Origin: an uncultured Collinsella sp.
Lineage (GTDB): Bacteria > Actinomycetota > Coriobacteriia > Coriobacteriales > Coriobacteriaceae
Assembly: GCA_900554985.1 (NCBI GenBank)
Contig: USJQ01000086.1
Location: 1 to 5,427 of the forward strand
Reading direction: 5' to 3'
Length of the DNA stretch: 5,427 bases
Part shown: piece after piece, positions 1 through 5,427 of the stretch
Numbering within the stretch: the first letter of the stretch is position 1
How the letters are laid out: every line of letters starts with the position of its first letter
The notes under the pieces: model-generated
Databases searched by the model: none
Seen by the model: the letters and a program-made list of their open reading frames with translations, nothing else
What the model was told of the DNA's origin: nothing
Translations under genes and position numbers: made by a program

Positions 1-1102
1 CAAAGCCCGAATCGCCGCGCGATACATCGTTGGCGATAATGGCATCGCAAACCTTGCGGTGGCGCTTTCGCTGTGCGTACTCCAGAACCTTATCGGTCGC
101 GGCCGCAAAGCCGATCACACGGCGCTCGCCCTTCTGGCGCGAAAGCTCGGCCAAAATATCGACCGTCTCGGCCAGTTCGATGCGATCCAGACGCTCGTTG
201 GCCTTTTTGAGCTTATGGTCGGCAGGGGCTGCGGGCGTGTAGTCAGCGACGGCAGCCGCACAAATGGCCGCATCGGCCGACTGGAAGGCGCTCAGCGCCG
301 CCTCCAGCATCTCTGAGGCGGTTTGCACGCGCACGCACTCCACGCCGTGGGGAACGTCGAGCGATGTCGGTCCCAGCACGAGCGTGACGGCGGCACCGCG
401 ACGTGCGGCCTCCCCCGCCAGGGCGATACCCATCTTGCCCGAAGAACGGTTGCCAATGAAGCGCACGGGGTCGATCGGCTCATGCGTGGGGCCGGCGGTA
501 ATGACGATGCGCTTGCCCGCCAGGTCTTGTTGCACGGGATTGAGCACCTCGTAGACGGCCTCGACGACTTCCTCGGGTTCGCTCATGCGTCCCGTGTCCA
601 CGTCGCCGCAGGCAAGGTAGCCACTGCCGGGTCCCACCACGTGGACGCCGCGCTCGCACAGCGTGGCCATATTGGCCTGCGTGGCCGACGCCTTCCACAT
701 GCCGTTGTTCATAGCGGGTGCGATCACGATGGGGCGCGGTGTTGCCAGCAGCGTGGTGGAGATGAGGTCATCGGCGATGCCGTTGGCCATCTTGGCGATA
801 ATATTGGCCGTCGCGGGCGCCACGACCACCACGTCGGGCTCCTGCGCCAGCGAAATGTGGTGGATGGGGTCGGAAGGATCGTCGAATAGCCCAACCGCGA
901 CCGGCTCGTTGGTGAGCGCGCGGAAGGTAAGCGGCCCCACAAACTCCGTGGCATGCTCGCTCATAACGACTTTGACACGTGCGCCGCGCTTTTGCAGCAG
1001 GCGCACGATATTGCACGACTTATAGGCGGCGATCCCGCCGGTAATGCCCAGCAGGATCGTTTTTCCCTCAAGTTGCATTGAATTGTTGGATGCCGCCGTC
1101 AT
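1..1102 (-). CDS. coaBC: Bifunctional phosphopantothenoylcysteine decarboxylase / phosphopantothenate-cysteine ligase CoaBC (3' end outside window)
   Basis: CoaBC carries out two consecutive cytosolic steps of coenzyme A synthesis: ligation of cysteine to 4'-phosphopantothenate using CTP, then FMN-dependent decarboxylation to 4'-phosphopantetheine. The frame stays open to the window edge, so the C-terminus is missing. Numbering from the Met at 1078, the CoaC flavoprotein domain (about 1-180) shows GITGGIAAYK, His74 in HHISLA, PATANIIAK, Asn124 in APAMN and Cys157 in ACGDVDTGRM. The CoaB domain (about 187 onward) shows ITAGPTHEPIDPVRFI, Asn210 in GNRSSGKMG, AAAVADY, Lys289-292 in the KLKK segment, GFAA and IANDVS. 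Positions match E. coli Dfp almost one for one (His75, Asn125, Cys158, Asn210, Lys289, from memory). I chose the in-frame ATG at 1102, which adds eight residues, because AAGGAAG lies 7 bases upstream; the Met at 1078 has no clear ribosome site and is the alternative. The start is 2 bases after the zinc-ribbon stop, so the two are co-transcribed. Confidence 0.95.
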   Translation of the reverse strand, partial: MTAASNNSMQLEGKTILLGITGGIAAYKSCNIVRLLQKRGARVKVVMSEHATEFVGPLTFRALTNEPVAVGLFDDPSDPIHHISLAQEPDVVVVAPATANIIAKMANGIADDLISTTLLATPRPIVIAPAMNNGMWKASATQANMATLCERGVHVVGPGSGYLACGDVDTGRMSEPEEVVEAVYEVLNPVQQDLAGKRIVITAGPTHEPIDPVRFIGNRSSGKMGIALAGEAARRGAAVTLVLGPTSLDVPHGVECVRVQTASEMLEAALSAFQSADAAICAAAVADYTPAAPADHKLKKANERLDRIELAETVDILAELSRQKGERRVIGFAAATDKVLEYAQRKRHRKVCDAIIANDVSRGDSGF

Positions 1103-1104
1103 CG

Positions 1105-1824
1105 CTAGGCTTCCTTACTCGGGAGCACCAGGAGGCGGTGGCAGTACGGACAGTGCGTAATCTCGCTACCGTCGTGGTTGAGGTCGCTCATGGACGATGC
1201 CTGCAGCGCGGTGTGGCAGACCGTGGGGATGTTGCCCTGGATGGTCTCGACGGCCAAGCCGCGGAACTGCTTGAGCAGACGCTCGTAGTCGCTGAGCACG
1301 TCGGTGGGCAGCGTAGCGGCCAGCGCGGTGCGCTCCTTGGTGGCGGCATCGATCTGGGCCTGGAGGTCGGCTGCCTTGGCGCGGGCGGCCTTGGTGTCGG
1401 CCTTCACGCCCTCCTCGAACTTGGCGATGATTGCCTGTGCGCGAGCCTCGCGGTCGAGCGCCTCCTTGTGGGCGACTACGACGTCCTTGCGGGTGTGCTC
1501 GATCTTGTCCAGGCGCTTGGCCAGGGTGGCGAGCTCGTTTTCCAGGTCCTGTACCTCGCGGTAGTCAGAGCCGTCAACGTGGCGCTTCTTAGCGGCCTCA
1601 ATGGCGTTATTGGTCTGGATCTCGGTGGTGTTGAGATCGTCGAGCTCAATATCCAGGTCCTTGCGCTGAGCGTAGAGCTTGGTCATTTCGGCCTTGAGCT
1701 TTACATAGGTCTTGCGCTTGGAAGCGAGCTCCTTGAGCTCCGGCATATTGGCAAGTTCGCTCTTGTTGCGGGCGAGCTCCAAATCGATCTGTTGCAGCTT
1801 GAGTAGCGTAGCGCCGGCGCTCAT
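1105..1824 (-). CDS. Coiled-coil protein with C-terminal zinc ribbon (COG1579 / C4-type zinc ribbon family)
   Basis: The predicted product has 239 residues. Residues about 5-170 are rich in Lys, Glu, Ala and Leu with heptad-like spacing and few Pro or Gly, as expected for the long helical hairpin of the COG1579 family. The C-terminus carries a zinc-ribbon-like end: Cys203 in TVCHTAL, then Cys225 and Cys228 in HCPYCHRLLVL. The family usually has CxxC in both knuckles. Here the first position of the first knuckle appears to be Pro200, leaving three Cys, with His204 next to Cys203. The biochemical role is not settled. The Helicobacter pylori member HP0958 acts in flagellar gene control, while actinobacterial members sit beside NIF3-family genes, as here. 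The start at 1824 is chosen because AAGGAGA precedes it closely. Its ATG overlaps the NIF3-family stop as ATGA. An in-frame start at 1860 is possible but lies inside the upstream gene and has no comparable site. No signal peptide or membrane segment is seen, so it is probably cytosolic. Confidence 0.85.
   Translation of the reverse strand: MSAGATLLKLQQIDLELARNKSELANMPELKELASKRKTYVKLKAEMTKLYAQRKDLDIELDDLNTTEIQTNNAIEAAKKRHVDGSDYREVQDLENELATLAKRLDKIEHTRKDVVVAHKEALDREARAQAIIAKFEEGVKADTKAARAKAADLQAQIDAATKERTALAATLPTDVLSDYERLLKQFRGLAVETIQGNIPTVCHTALQASSMSDLNHDGSEITHCPYCHRLLVLPSKEA
1110..1116 (-). promoter_or_regulatory. Shine-Dalgarno site for coaBC (decides the start)
   Basis: On the minus strand AAGGAAG lies 7 bases before the ATG at 1102 and overlaps the last codons of the zinc-ribbon gene. 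The downstream in-frame ATG at 1078 is preceded by an A/C-rich stretch with no such match, so this site favours 1102 as the coaBC start. Confidence 0.6.
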
Positions 1825-1830
1825 AAGTTC

Positions 1831-1837
1831 TCTCCTT
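1831..1837 (-). promoter_or_regulatory. Strong Shine-Dalgarno site for the zinc-ribbon gene
   Basis: The minus strand reads AAGGAGA within a purine-rich AAAAGGAGAG run, with 6 bases before the ATG at 1824. It lies inside the last codons of the NIF3-family gene. Because that gene is frameshifted, this site is probably what allows initiation here without ribosomes arriving in the intact upstream frame. Confidence 0.7.
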
Positions 1838-2179
1838 TTGTCACAGTCCACCATTGGCAAGGGTTCAGTATTTTAATCGCATGACGGGGGTCAACTCCGG
1901 CGTCAACTGCAGAGTTCATCAATATATCAACGAACGGCTCCTCGGAGCGGTCGTGGCCGAGCAAGATCACCGGCAGACCGCGCAGAGTGAGGTCCTGTGC
2001 CGCGTGGTAGCCCGCCTCGCCCGTCACGACAACATCTGCGCCCGCGGCGATGGCGAGCTCTCCGAAGTCGCCCAGGGAGCCGCCCAAAATGGCGACGGTG
2101 CGGCACGGGCGATCAGCTTTGCCCCACACACGCGGGTCGCTGCCAAAGGCCGCGTCGGCACCGGTGGCAAGATCGCGCA

Positions 2180-2210
2180 GCGTGCGTCCACGTGCTCCAG
2201 TGAGCTCACG
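2180..2210 (-). other. Frameshift junction in the NIF3-family gene
   Basis: Conserved coding moves here from the frame whose codons start at 2581 minus multiples of 3 to the frame ending at 1821. The last clearly native residues in the first frame (LEHVD) end at 2186, and the second frame is family-like from about 2186 (RTLRDLA). There is no homopolymer run and no X-XXY-YYZ slippery heptamer. A perfect 10-base palindrome, GTGAGCTCAC, lies just upstream in reading order (2200-2209), and GCACG occurs twice nearby (2191-2195 and 2181-2185). Confidence 0.7.
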
Positions 2211-2577
2211 GGTGCGGCACCTAGCAGCTTGCTCAGGCAGATACGTGCCTCGTGCGAGCGGTCCAGGTTGGTGTGGAGCGAGATAATGCTCACGCCGCAA
2301 CGGGCTGCCTCGTAGAGCGCCGCGCTGCATTGGGGGCGCGTCGCACCGGGCGGGCAAAACGCCTCGGGCGCCTTGATATAGATGGGATGATGCGTTAGCA
2401 GCACGTTGGCGCCGGCCTCCTGGGCGCGGTGCACATTGGCTTCGGTCGCATCGAGTGCGCAGGCAACACCGGTAATCTCCGCGGCAGGGTCGCCGACGGA
2501 AAGTCCTACATGGTCCCAGCTCTCGGCATTGGTCTTGGGATAGCGTGCCAGCAGCGCGCGCTCAAGCTCGGCGACGA

Positions 2578-3756
2578 TCATGCGGCGCCTACGATCGAGA
2601 GCAGCGTCTGGGCAAACTCGTCCAGATCGTCCGGATTCACGCGGTCGTCAAAGGAAATGCGCAGTGCGCTCAATGCCTGCTCGCGACCGATGCCCATCGC
2701 GCTTAAAATATGGCTCGGGTCCATGCTGCCGCTCGAGCACGCCGAGCCGGCCGAAACCTCAAAGCCGGCGGCGTCGAGCTTAATGATGAGTTCCTCGGAG
2801 TCCATGCCATCAATGTAGATCGATACCATGCCGGGCAGACGGTCGGCTTGCGCGTAGTCACCCATGGTGGCGTGAATGCGCGGGTGGGCCGTAAGCGTGG
2901 CGTAGAGCTTGTCGGAAAGGGCTTGCAGCTTCGCGCGCTCCTGAGCCACATGGGGCGTCAGAGACGAGGCGGCAGCGGCAAAGGCGAGCTGCGTTCGCAG
3001 GTCCTGCGTGCCCGCGCGACGACCGGCCTCCTGTCCGCCGCCAAAGATGCGCGGGCGCAGCGGCGTGCGGCTCTTAAGGTAGAGTGCGCCAGATGCCACG
3101 GGACCGCCAATCTTGTGGGCTGCGACGGACATGGCGTCGACGCCCAGCTCGGTGACATCGAGCGGAATATGCAAGTAGCCCTGGATGGCATCGGTGTGGA
3201 ACAGGGCACCTGCGGTGTGCGCAGCTGCGGCAAGCTCGCGGATGGGCTGCACCACGCCGGTCTCGTTGTTGGCGGCCATGATGCTTACGAGCGCCACGTC
3301 GTCGCCGAGCAGCTCGATGAGCGCGGCAGGTTCAATGTAGCCCGCACGGCAGGGCTGCACCAGGTCGACGGTAAAGCCGGCGGCACGCAGCAGCGGCAGG
3401 TTGTCCAGAATCGAATCGTGCTCGATGGCCGAAACGATTACACGACCGCGCTTGCGATCGCGCTGACGAGCGCCCTCGGCAAGACCGAGCAGCGCCAGCT
3501 GGTTGGCTTCGGTGCCGCCGTTGGTCAGTACAATCTCGGACGGGCGGACGTGCGCGCCAAAGCTGCGGGCGATTTCGCGACGTGCAACCTCCAGACGTGC
3601 GGCAGCCTTGCGGCCGAGCGAATGCAGCGAGTTGGGGTTGACGCCGGCAAGCTCGCTGTCGTCGTACTCGCGCTGCGCAAGGAGCGCCTCGGCGCGCATT
3701 GGCGTCGAGGCGGCATAGTCAAGATTCACGGGTATGCGGTTTTGACCTGCGGTCAT
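2578..3756 (-). CDS. Class I cysteine desulfurase (NifS/IscS family)
   Basis: This PLP-dependent enzyme converts cysteine to alanine and an enzyme-bound persulfide that feeds Fe-S cluster assembly or tRNA thiolation in the cytosol. The 392-residue product has the normal family length. It shows LDYAASTP (12-19), NPNSLHSLGR (40-49), TNGGTEANQLAL (78-89), His113 in IEHDS, NNETGVVQPI (163-172), Asp189 and Gln192 in HTDAIQ, the PLP lysine Lys215 in AAHKIGGP, GGGQEAGRRAGT (239-250) and the persulfide cysteine Cys340 in GSACSSGS. The last motif marks class I rather than SufS. The usual glycine after the GPK/GPV step is Ala221, a mild departure. AGGAGG at 3768-3773, within the end of rpe, supports the ATG at 3756, 6 bases after the rpe stop. 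The stop overlaps the next ATG as ATGA. No iscU-like scaffold or mnmA is visible, so nifS, iscS or a tRNA-thiolation role cannot be told apart. Confidence 0.95.
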   Translation of the reverse strand: MTAGQNRIPVNLDYAASTPMRAEALLAQREYDDSELAGVNPNSLHSLGRKAAARLEVARREIARSFGAHVRPSEIVLTNGGTEANQLALLGLAEGARQRDRKRGRVIVSAIEHDSILDNLPLLRAAGFTVDLVQPCRAGYIEPAALIELLGDDVALVSIMAANNETGVVQPIRELAAAAHTAGALFHTDAIQGYLHIPLDVTELGVDAMSVAAHKIGGPVASGALYLKSRTPLRPRIFGGGQEAGRRAGTQDLRTQLAFAAAASSLTPHVAQERAKLQALSDKLYATLTAHPRIHATMGDYAQADRLPGMVSIYIDGMDSEELIIKLDAAGFEVSAGSACSSGSMDPSHILSAMGIGREQALSALRISFDDRVNPDDLDEFAQTLLSIVGAA

Positions 3757-3762
3757 AAGGGT

Positions 3763-4434
3763 TTATGCCTCCTGTGCGGCCTCGTTGCCCAGCTTCTGCA
3801 GCAGCGCAACCTCGGCAGCGGGATCTTCGGACTTAAATACGGCAGAACCGGCCACGAGCACGTTGGCGCCGGCCTTGACGACCTCGGCAATGTTCTTGGA
3901 AGAAATGCCACCGTCGACCTCGATGAGGGGCGAAACGCCGTGACGCTCGCACATGGCCTTGAGCTCGTGGAGCTTATGCAGAGTGCCCGGGATAAAGCTC
4001 TGGCCGCCAAAGCCCGGGTTCACACTCATGAGCAGCACCATATCGACGACGTCGATGATGCTCTCGAGCACGCACACGGGGGTGGCGGGGTTGAGCACCA
4101 CGCCGGCCTTGACGCCGCGCTGCTGCAGATGGGTGAGCGTGCGGTGCAGGTGCGTGGAGGCCTCGTAGTGTACGGTGATCATATCGGCGCCGGCGTCTGC
4201 GTACCAATCGACCGTCTCGTCGGGGTTCGACACCATGAGGTGCGCGTCGACCGGTACATTGGTGGAGCGCTTGACGGCCTTGAGGATGTCAACGCCAAAG
4301 GTGAGGTTGCCGGTAAAGTGGCCGTCCATGACGTCGAAGTGCACGTAGTCGGCGCCGGCGATCTTGTCGAGTTCGCCCTTGAGGTTGGCCATGTCGGCCG
4401 AGAGGACGGACGGAGCGATTTTAATGGAACCCAT
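3763..4434 (-). CDS. rpe: Ribulose-phosphate 3-epimerase
   Basis: Rpe interconverts D-ribulose 5-phosphate and D-xylulose 5-phosphate in the non-oxidative pentose phosphate pathway, in the cytosol. The 223-residue product fits the family's usual single TIM barrel. Visible motifs are IAPSVLSAD (6-14, with Ser9), His32 and Asp34 in HFDVMDGHF (metal ligands, Asp34 as catalytic acid/base), His65 in DAHLMVSNP, MSVNPGFGGQSF (136-147, phosphate-binding loop), Asp174 in EVDGGI (second catalytic Asp) and AGSAVF (195-200). The usual FVPN after the DGHF motif is FTGN here, a small variation. The ATG at 4434 is preceded by AAAGG at 8 bases, and an N-terminus just before the conserved IAPS strand supports it. 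It lies 18 bases after gpsA and 6 before the cysteine desulfurase gene, consistent with one transcript. Confidence 0.97.
   Translation of the reverse strand: MGSIKIAPSVLSADMANLKGELDKIAGADYVHFDVMDGHFTGNLTFGVDILKAVKRSTNVPVDAHLMVSNPDETVDWYADAGADMITVHYEASTHLHRTLTHLQQRGVKAGVVLNPATPVCVLESIIDVVDMVLLMSVNPGFGGQSFIPGTLHKLHELKAMCERHGVSPLIEVDGGISSKNIAEVVKAGANVLVAGSAVFKSEDPAAEVALLQKLGNEAAQEA
3768..3773 (-). promoter_or_regulatory. Shine-Dalgarno site for the cysteine desulfurase gene
   Basis: The minus strand reads AGGAGG 11 bases before the ATG at 3756. It lies inside the last codons of rpe, which suggests coupled translation of the two genes. The spacing is somewhat long. Confidence 0.55.
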
Positions 4435-4442
4435 GGTAGTAG

Positions 4443-4447
4443 CCTTT
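4443..4447 (-). promoter_or_regulatory. Shine-Dalgarno site for rpe
   Basis: AAAGG on the minus strand, 8 bases upstream of the ATG at 4434, lies in the 18-base gap between gpsA and rpe. That gap is too short for a promoter or terminator that I can recognise. Confidence 0.5.
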
Positions 4448-4452
4448 CTGCG

Positions 4453-5427
4453 CTAGTCGGTGAGTCCGTAGAACTCTTGAGAGGGGACGCGATCTGTAAG
4501 AATCTCGAGCGCCCTATCCAAAGTAACACCGTTGTAGAGCGTTTGCTCCACGGCAAAGGTGAGCGGAATGTCTACGCCCAGTGAACGGGCGAGCTCGCTG
4601 ACGCTGCGGGCCGCGACGGCGCCCTCCACCACCATATGCGTGCGCGCTTGGTACTCGTCGAGCGAAACACCGTGGGCAAACTCGTAACCAAAGGTGCGGT
4701 TGCGCGAATGCTCGGAGGTACAGGTGGCAATGAGGTCGCCCATGCCTGCAAGCCCCATGCAAGTCATAGCTTGACCGCCGCGGGCGTGCACCAGACGGCT
4801 GATCTCGGCCAGGCCGCGCGTCATGATGAGGGCGAGCGTGTTGTCGCCTGCGCCCGAACCGGCGGAGATGCCGCACACGATGGCGATGACATTTTTCATG
4901 GCGCCGCAGACCTCGACACCGGTCATGTCCTGCGACAGGTAGATGCGGAATGCCGTGGACAGGAGCAGGTCCTTAAAGGTCTCCCCTATCTGCGGATCTT
5001 CGCTGGCGATGACGGCGGCCGAAAGCCCGCCGCGGCAGATCTCCTCGGCATGGTTGGGGCCCGAGAGGGCCGCCACACGCCGCTCGTTGCCGATCTCGCT
5101 GGCGATGACCTCGCTCATGAGCAGGCCGGACTCGGGCTCAATGCCCTTGGTAAGGCAGAGCACCGGGGTGTCGGCGGCGATGAAGGGCGCTGCCTGATGG
5201 CATACGCTGCGCAGGTGTGTGGAGGGCACGGCAAAGATGATGGCGTCGGCGGCGTCGAGCGCTTGCGCCAGGTCCGTCGTGGCGACGACGTTGCCGGGCA
5301 GCTCGTAGTCCACCAGATACCGGGGGTTGCAGTGCTCGGCATTGATGCCGGTGGCCGTCTGCTCGCTGTGGGCCCACATGGCCACGCGCTCGGCTCGCGC
5401 GGCGGCAAGACCGGCGACGGCGGTTTC
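4453..5427 (-). CDS. gpsA: NAD(P)-dependent glycerol-3-phosphate dehydrogenase (5' end outside window)
   Basis: GpsA reduces dihydroxyacetone phosphate to sn-glycerol 3-phosphate with NAD(P)H, giving the backbone for membrane phospholipids; it acts in the cytosol. The frame is open from the window edge (324 codons before the TAG), beginning with ETAVAGLAAARAERVAMWAH. That corresponds to the part just after the GxGxxG nucleotide-binding loop, so only roughly the first 10-20 residues are missing. The GTG at 5385 lies inside the dinucleotide-binding fold and is not the true start. Further motifs are FAVPSTHLRSV, CLTKGIEPESG, ALSGPNHAEEI (usually SGPSFAxE), the catalytic Lys in CGAMKNVIAI (bases 4894-4896), GDNTLALIMTRGLAE, GLAGMGDLIATC with SRNR, and a C-terminal IPLTFAVEQTLYNG. 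It is the first gene of the visible cluster, so any promoter lies upstream of it, outside the window. Confidence 0.96.
   Translation of the reverse strand, partial: ETAVAGLAAARAERVAMWAHSEQTATGINAEHCNPRYLVDYELPGNVVATTDLAQALDAADAIIFAVPSTHLRSVCHQAAPFIAADTPVLCLTKGIEPESGLLMSEVIASEIGNERRVAALSGPNHAEEICRGGLSAAVIASEDPQIGETFKDLLLSTAFRIYLSQDMTGVEVCGAMKNVIAIVCGISAGSGAGDNTLALIMTRGLAEISRLVHARGGQAMTCMGLAGMGDLIATCTSEHSRNRTFGYEFAHGVSLDEYQARTHMVVEGAVAARSVSELARSLGVDIPLTFAVEQTLYNGVTLDRALEILTDRVPSQEFYGLTD

Larger units (their letters stand above)
1821..2581 (-). pseudogene. NIF3/DUF34-family metal-binding protein gene, interrupted by a frameshift near 2186
   Basis: Two adjoining frames together encode one NIF3-family protein (YbgI/YqfO relatives, often labelled GTP cyclohydrolase 1 type 2, a label that is disputed). 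The first frame, from ATG 2581, gives WDHVGLSVG (about 22-30), LLTHHPIYIK with likely metal ligands His64 and His65, and HTNLD with Asp107. It stays family-like through SSLEHVD (to residue 132, base 2186), then becomes Pro/Arg-rich nonsense to a TGA at 2024-2026 (185 residues). The second frame, -1 relative to the first, resumes with RTLRDLATGADAAFG, RVWG, ILGGSLGDFGELA, GEAGYH and GHDRSEEPFVDIL, and ends in a TGA at 1821-1823. No good start serves the second frame alone; the nearest is a TTG at 2357. Joined, the protein would be about 253 residues. The gene starts in a 4-base ATGA overlap with the cysteine desulfurase and ends in another with the zinc-ribbon gene. It is either a real small deletion or an assembly error, and the native function is probably lost if real. 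Confidence 0.85.

Noticed and set aside
323..889. A 188-codon His- and Gly-rich plus-strand open frame antisense to coaBC.
   Set aside because: The minus strand carries a continuous CoaBC frame with all expected catalytic motifs, so this is a shadow.
1078..1806. A 242-codon plus-strand open frame rich in Leu, Val and Gly, antisense to the zinc-ribbon gene.
   Set aside because: It mirrors the Lys/Glu/Leu-rich coiled-coil codons of the real gene, and the hydrophobic look comes from complementary codons.
2200..2209. The perfect palindrome GTGAGCTCAC as an operator or regulatory site.
   Set aside because: It is within coding sequence, and a 10-base palindrome is not rare in a window of this size. 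It is noted only for its closeness to the frameshift.
2024..2357. Programmed -1 frameshifting as an explanation for the split NIF3-family gene.
   Set aside because: No slippery heptamer or clear downstream stem-loop is seen near 2186, and this family is not known for recoding.
4435..4452. A possible terminator or internal promoter in the gap between gpsA and rpe.
   Set aside because: The 18-base gap has no hairpin with a T-run and is too short for a -35/-10 pair; it holds only the rpe ribosome site.
2710..4584. A 624-codon plus-strand open frame antisense to the cysteine desulfurase, rpe and the end of gpsA.
   Set aside because: It lies opposite three well-recognised genes, has no recognisable motifs, and is what GC-rich coding DNA produces on the opposite strand.
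5115..5408. Pro/Arg/Ser-rich minus-strand open frame overlapping the start of gpsA.
   Set aside because: It is a shifted reading of gpsA codons. The gpsA frame is continuous to the window edge with family motifs.

Overview
The window is a compact, co-directional gene cluster read entirely from the minus strand. In transcription order (right to left) it holds gpsA (5' end outside the window), rpe, a class I cysteine desulfurase gene (nifS/iscS type), a NIF3/DUF34-family gene broken by a frameshift, a coiled-coil plus zinc-ribbon gene of the COG1579 type, and coaBC (3' end outside the window). Gaps are at most 18 bases and two junctions are 4-base ATGA stop/start overlaps. This looks like one operon whose promoter and terminator both lie outside the window. 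I see no RNA gene, mobile element, CRISPR array or terminator, and no non-coding stretch longer than about 20 bases.

The DNA is GC-rich, and most genes start at ATG after recognisable Shine-Dalgarno sequences. The protein sequences, together with the NIF3/zinc-ribbon pairing known from high-GC Gram-positives (for example Rv2230c/Rv2229c in Mycobacterium tuberculosis), suggest an actinobacterium. A gut Coriobacteriia member such as Collinsella is my best guess. This rests on recognition, not on a search.

The genes are core metabolism. GpsA makes sn-glycerol-3-phosphate for phospholipids. Rpe connects ribulose-5-phosphate and xylulose-5-phosphate. The cysteine desulfurase supplies persulfide sulfur for Fe-S clusters or tRNA thiolation. 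CoaBC makes 4'-phosphopantetheine from 4'-phosphopantothenate, CTP and cysteine. Cysteine is a substrate of both the desulfurase and CoaBC, but no single pathway joins all six genes, so the cluster is best read as a housekeeping operon.

The most unusual point is the NIF3-family gene. Its N-terminal half (2581 down to about 2186) and C-terminal half (about 2186 down to 1821) are both well conserved but lie in different frames. The linker at the junction also seems shorter than in relatives. This suggests a small deletion that is not a multiple of three, or an assembly error, and I see no recoding signal. A second oddity is that the zinc-ribbon protein appears to lack one of the four expected zinc-binding cysteines. 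I found no convincing previously undescribed system here.
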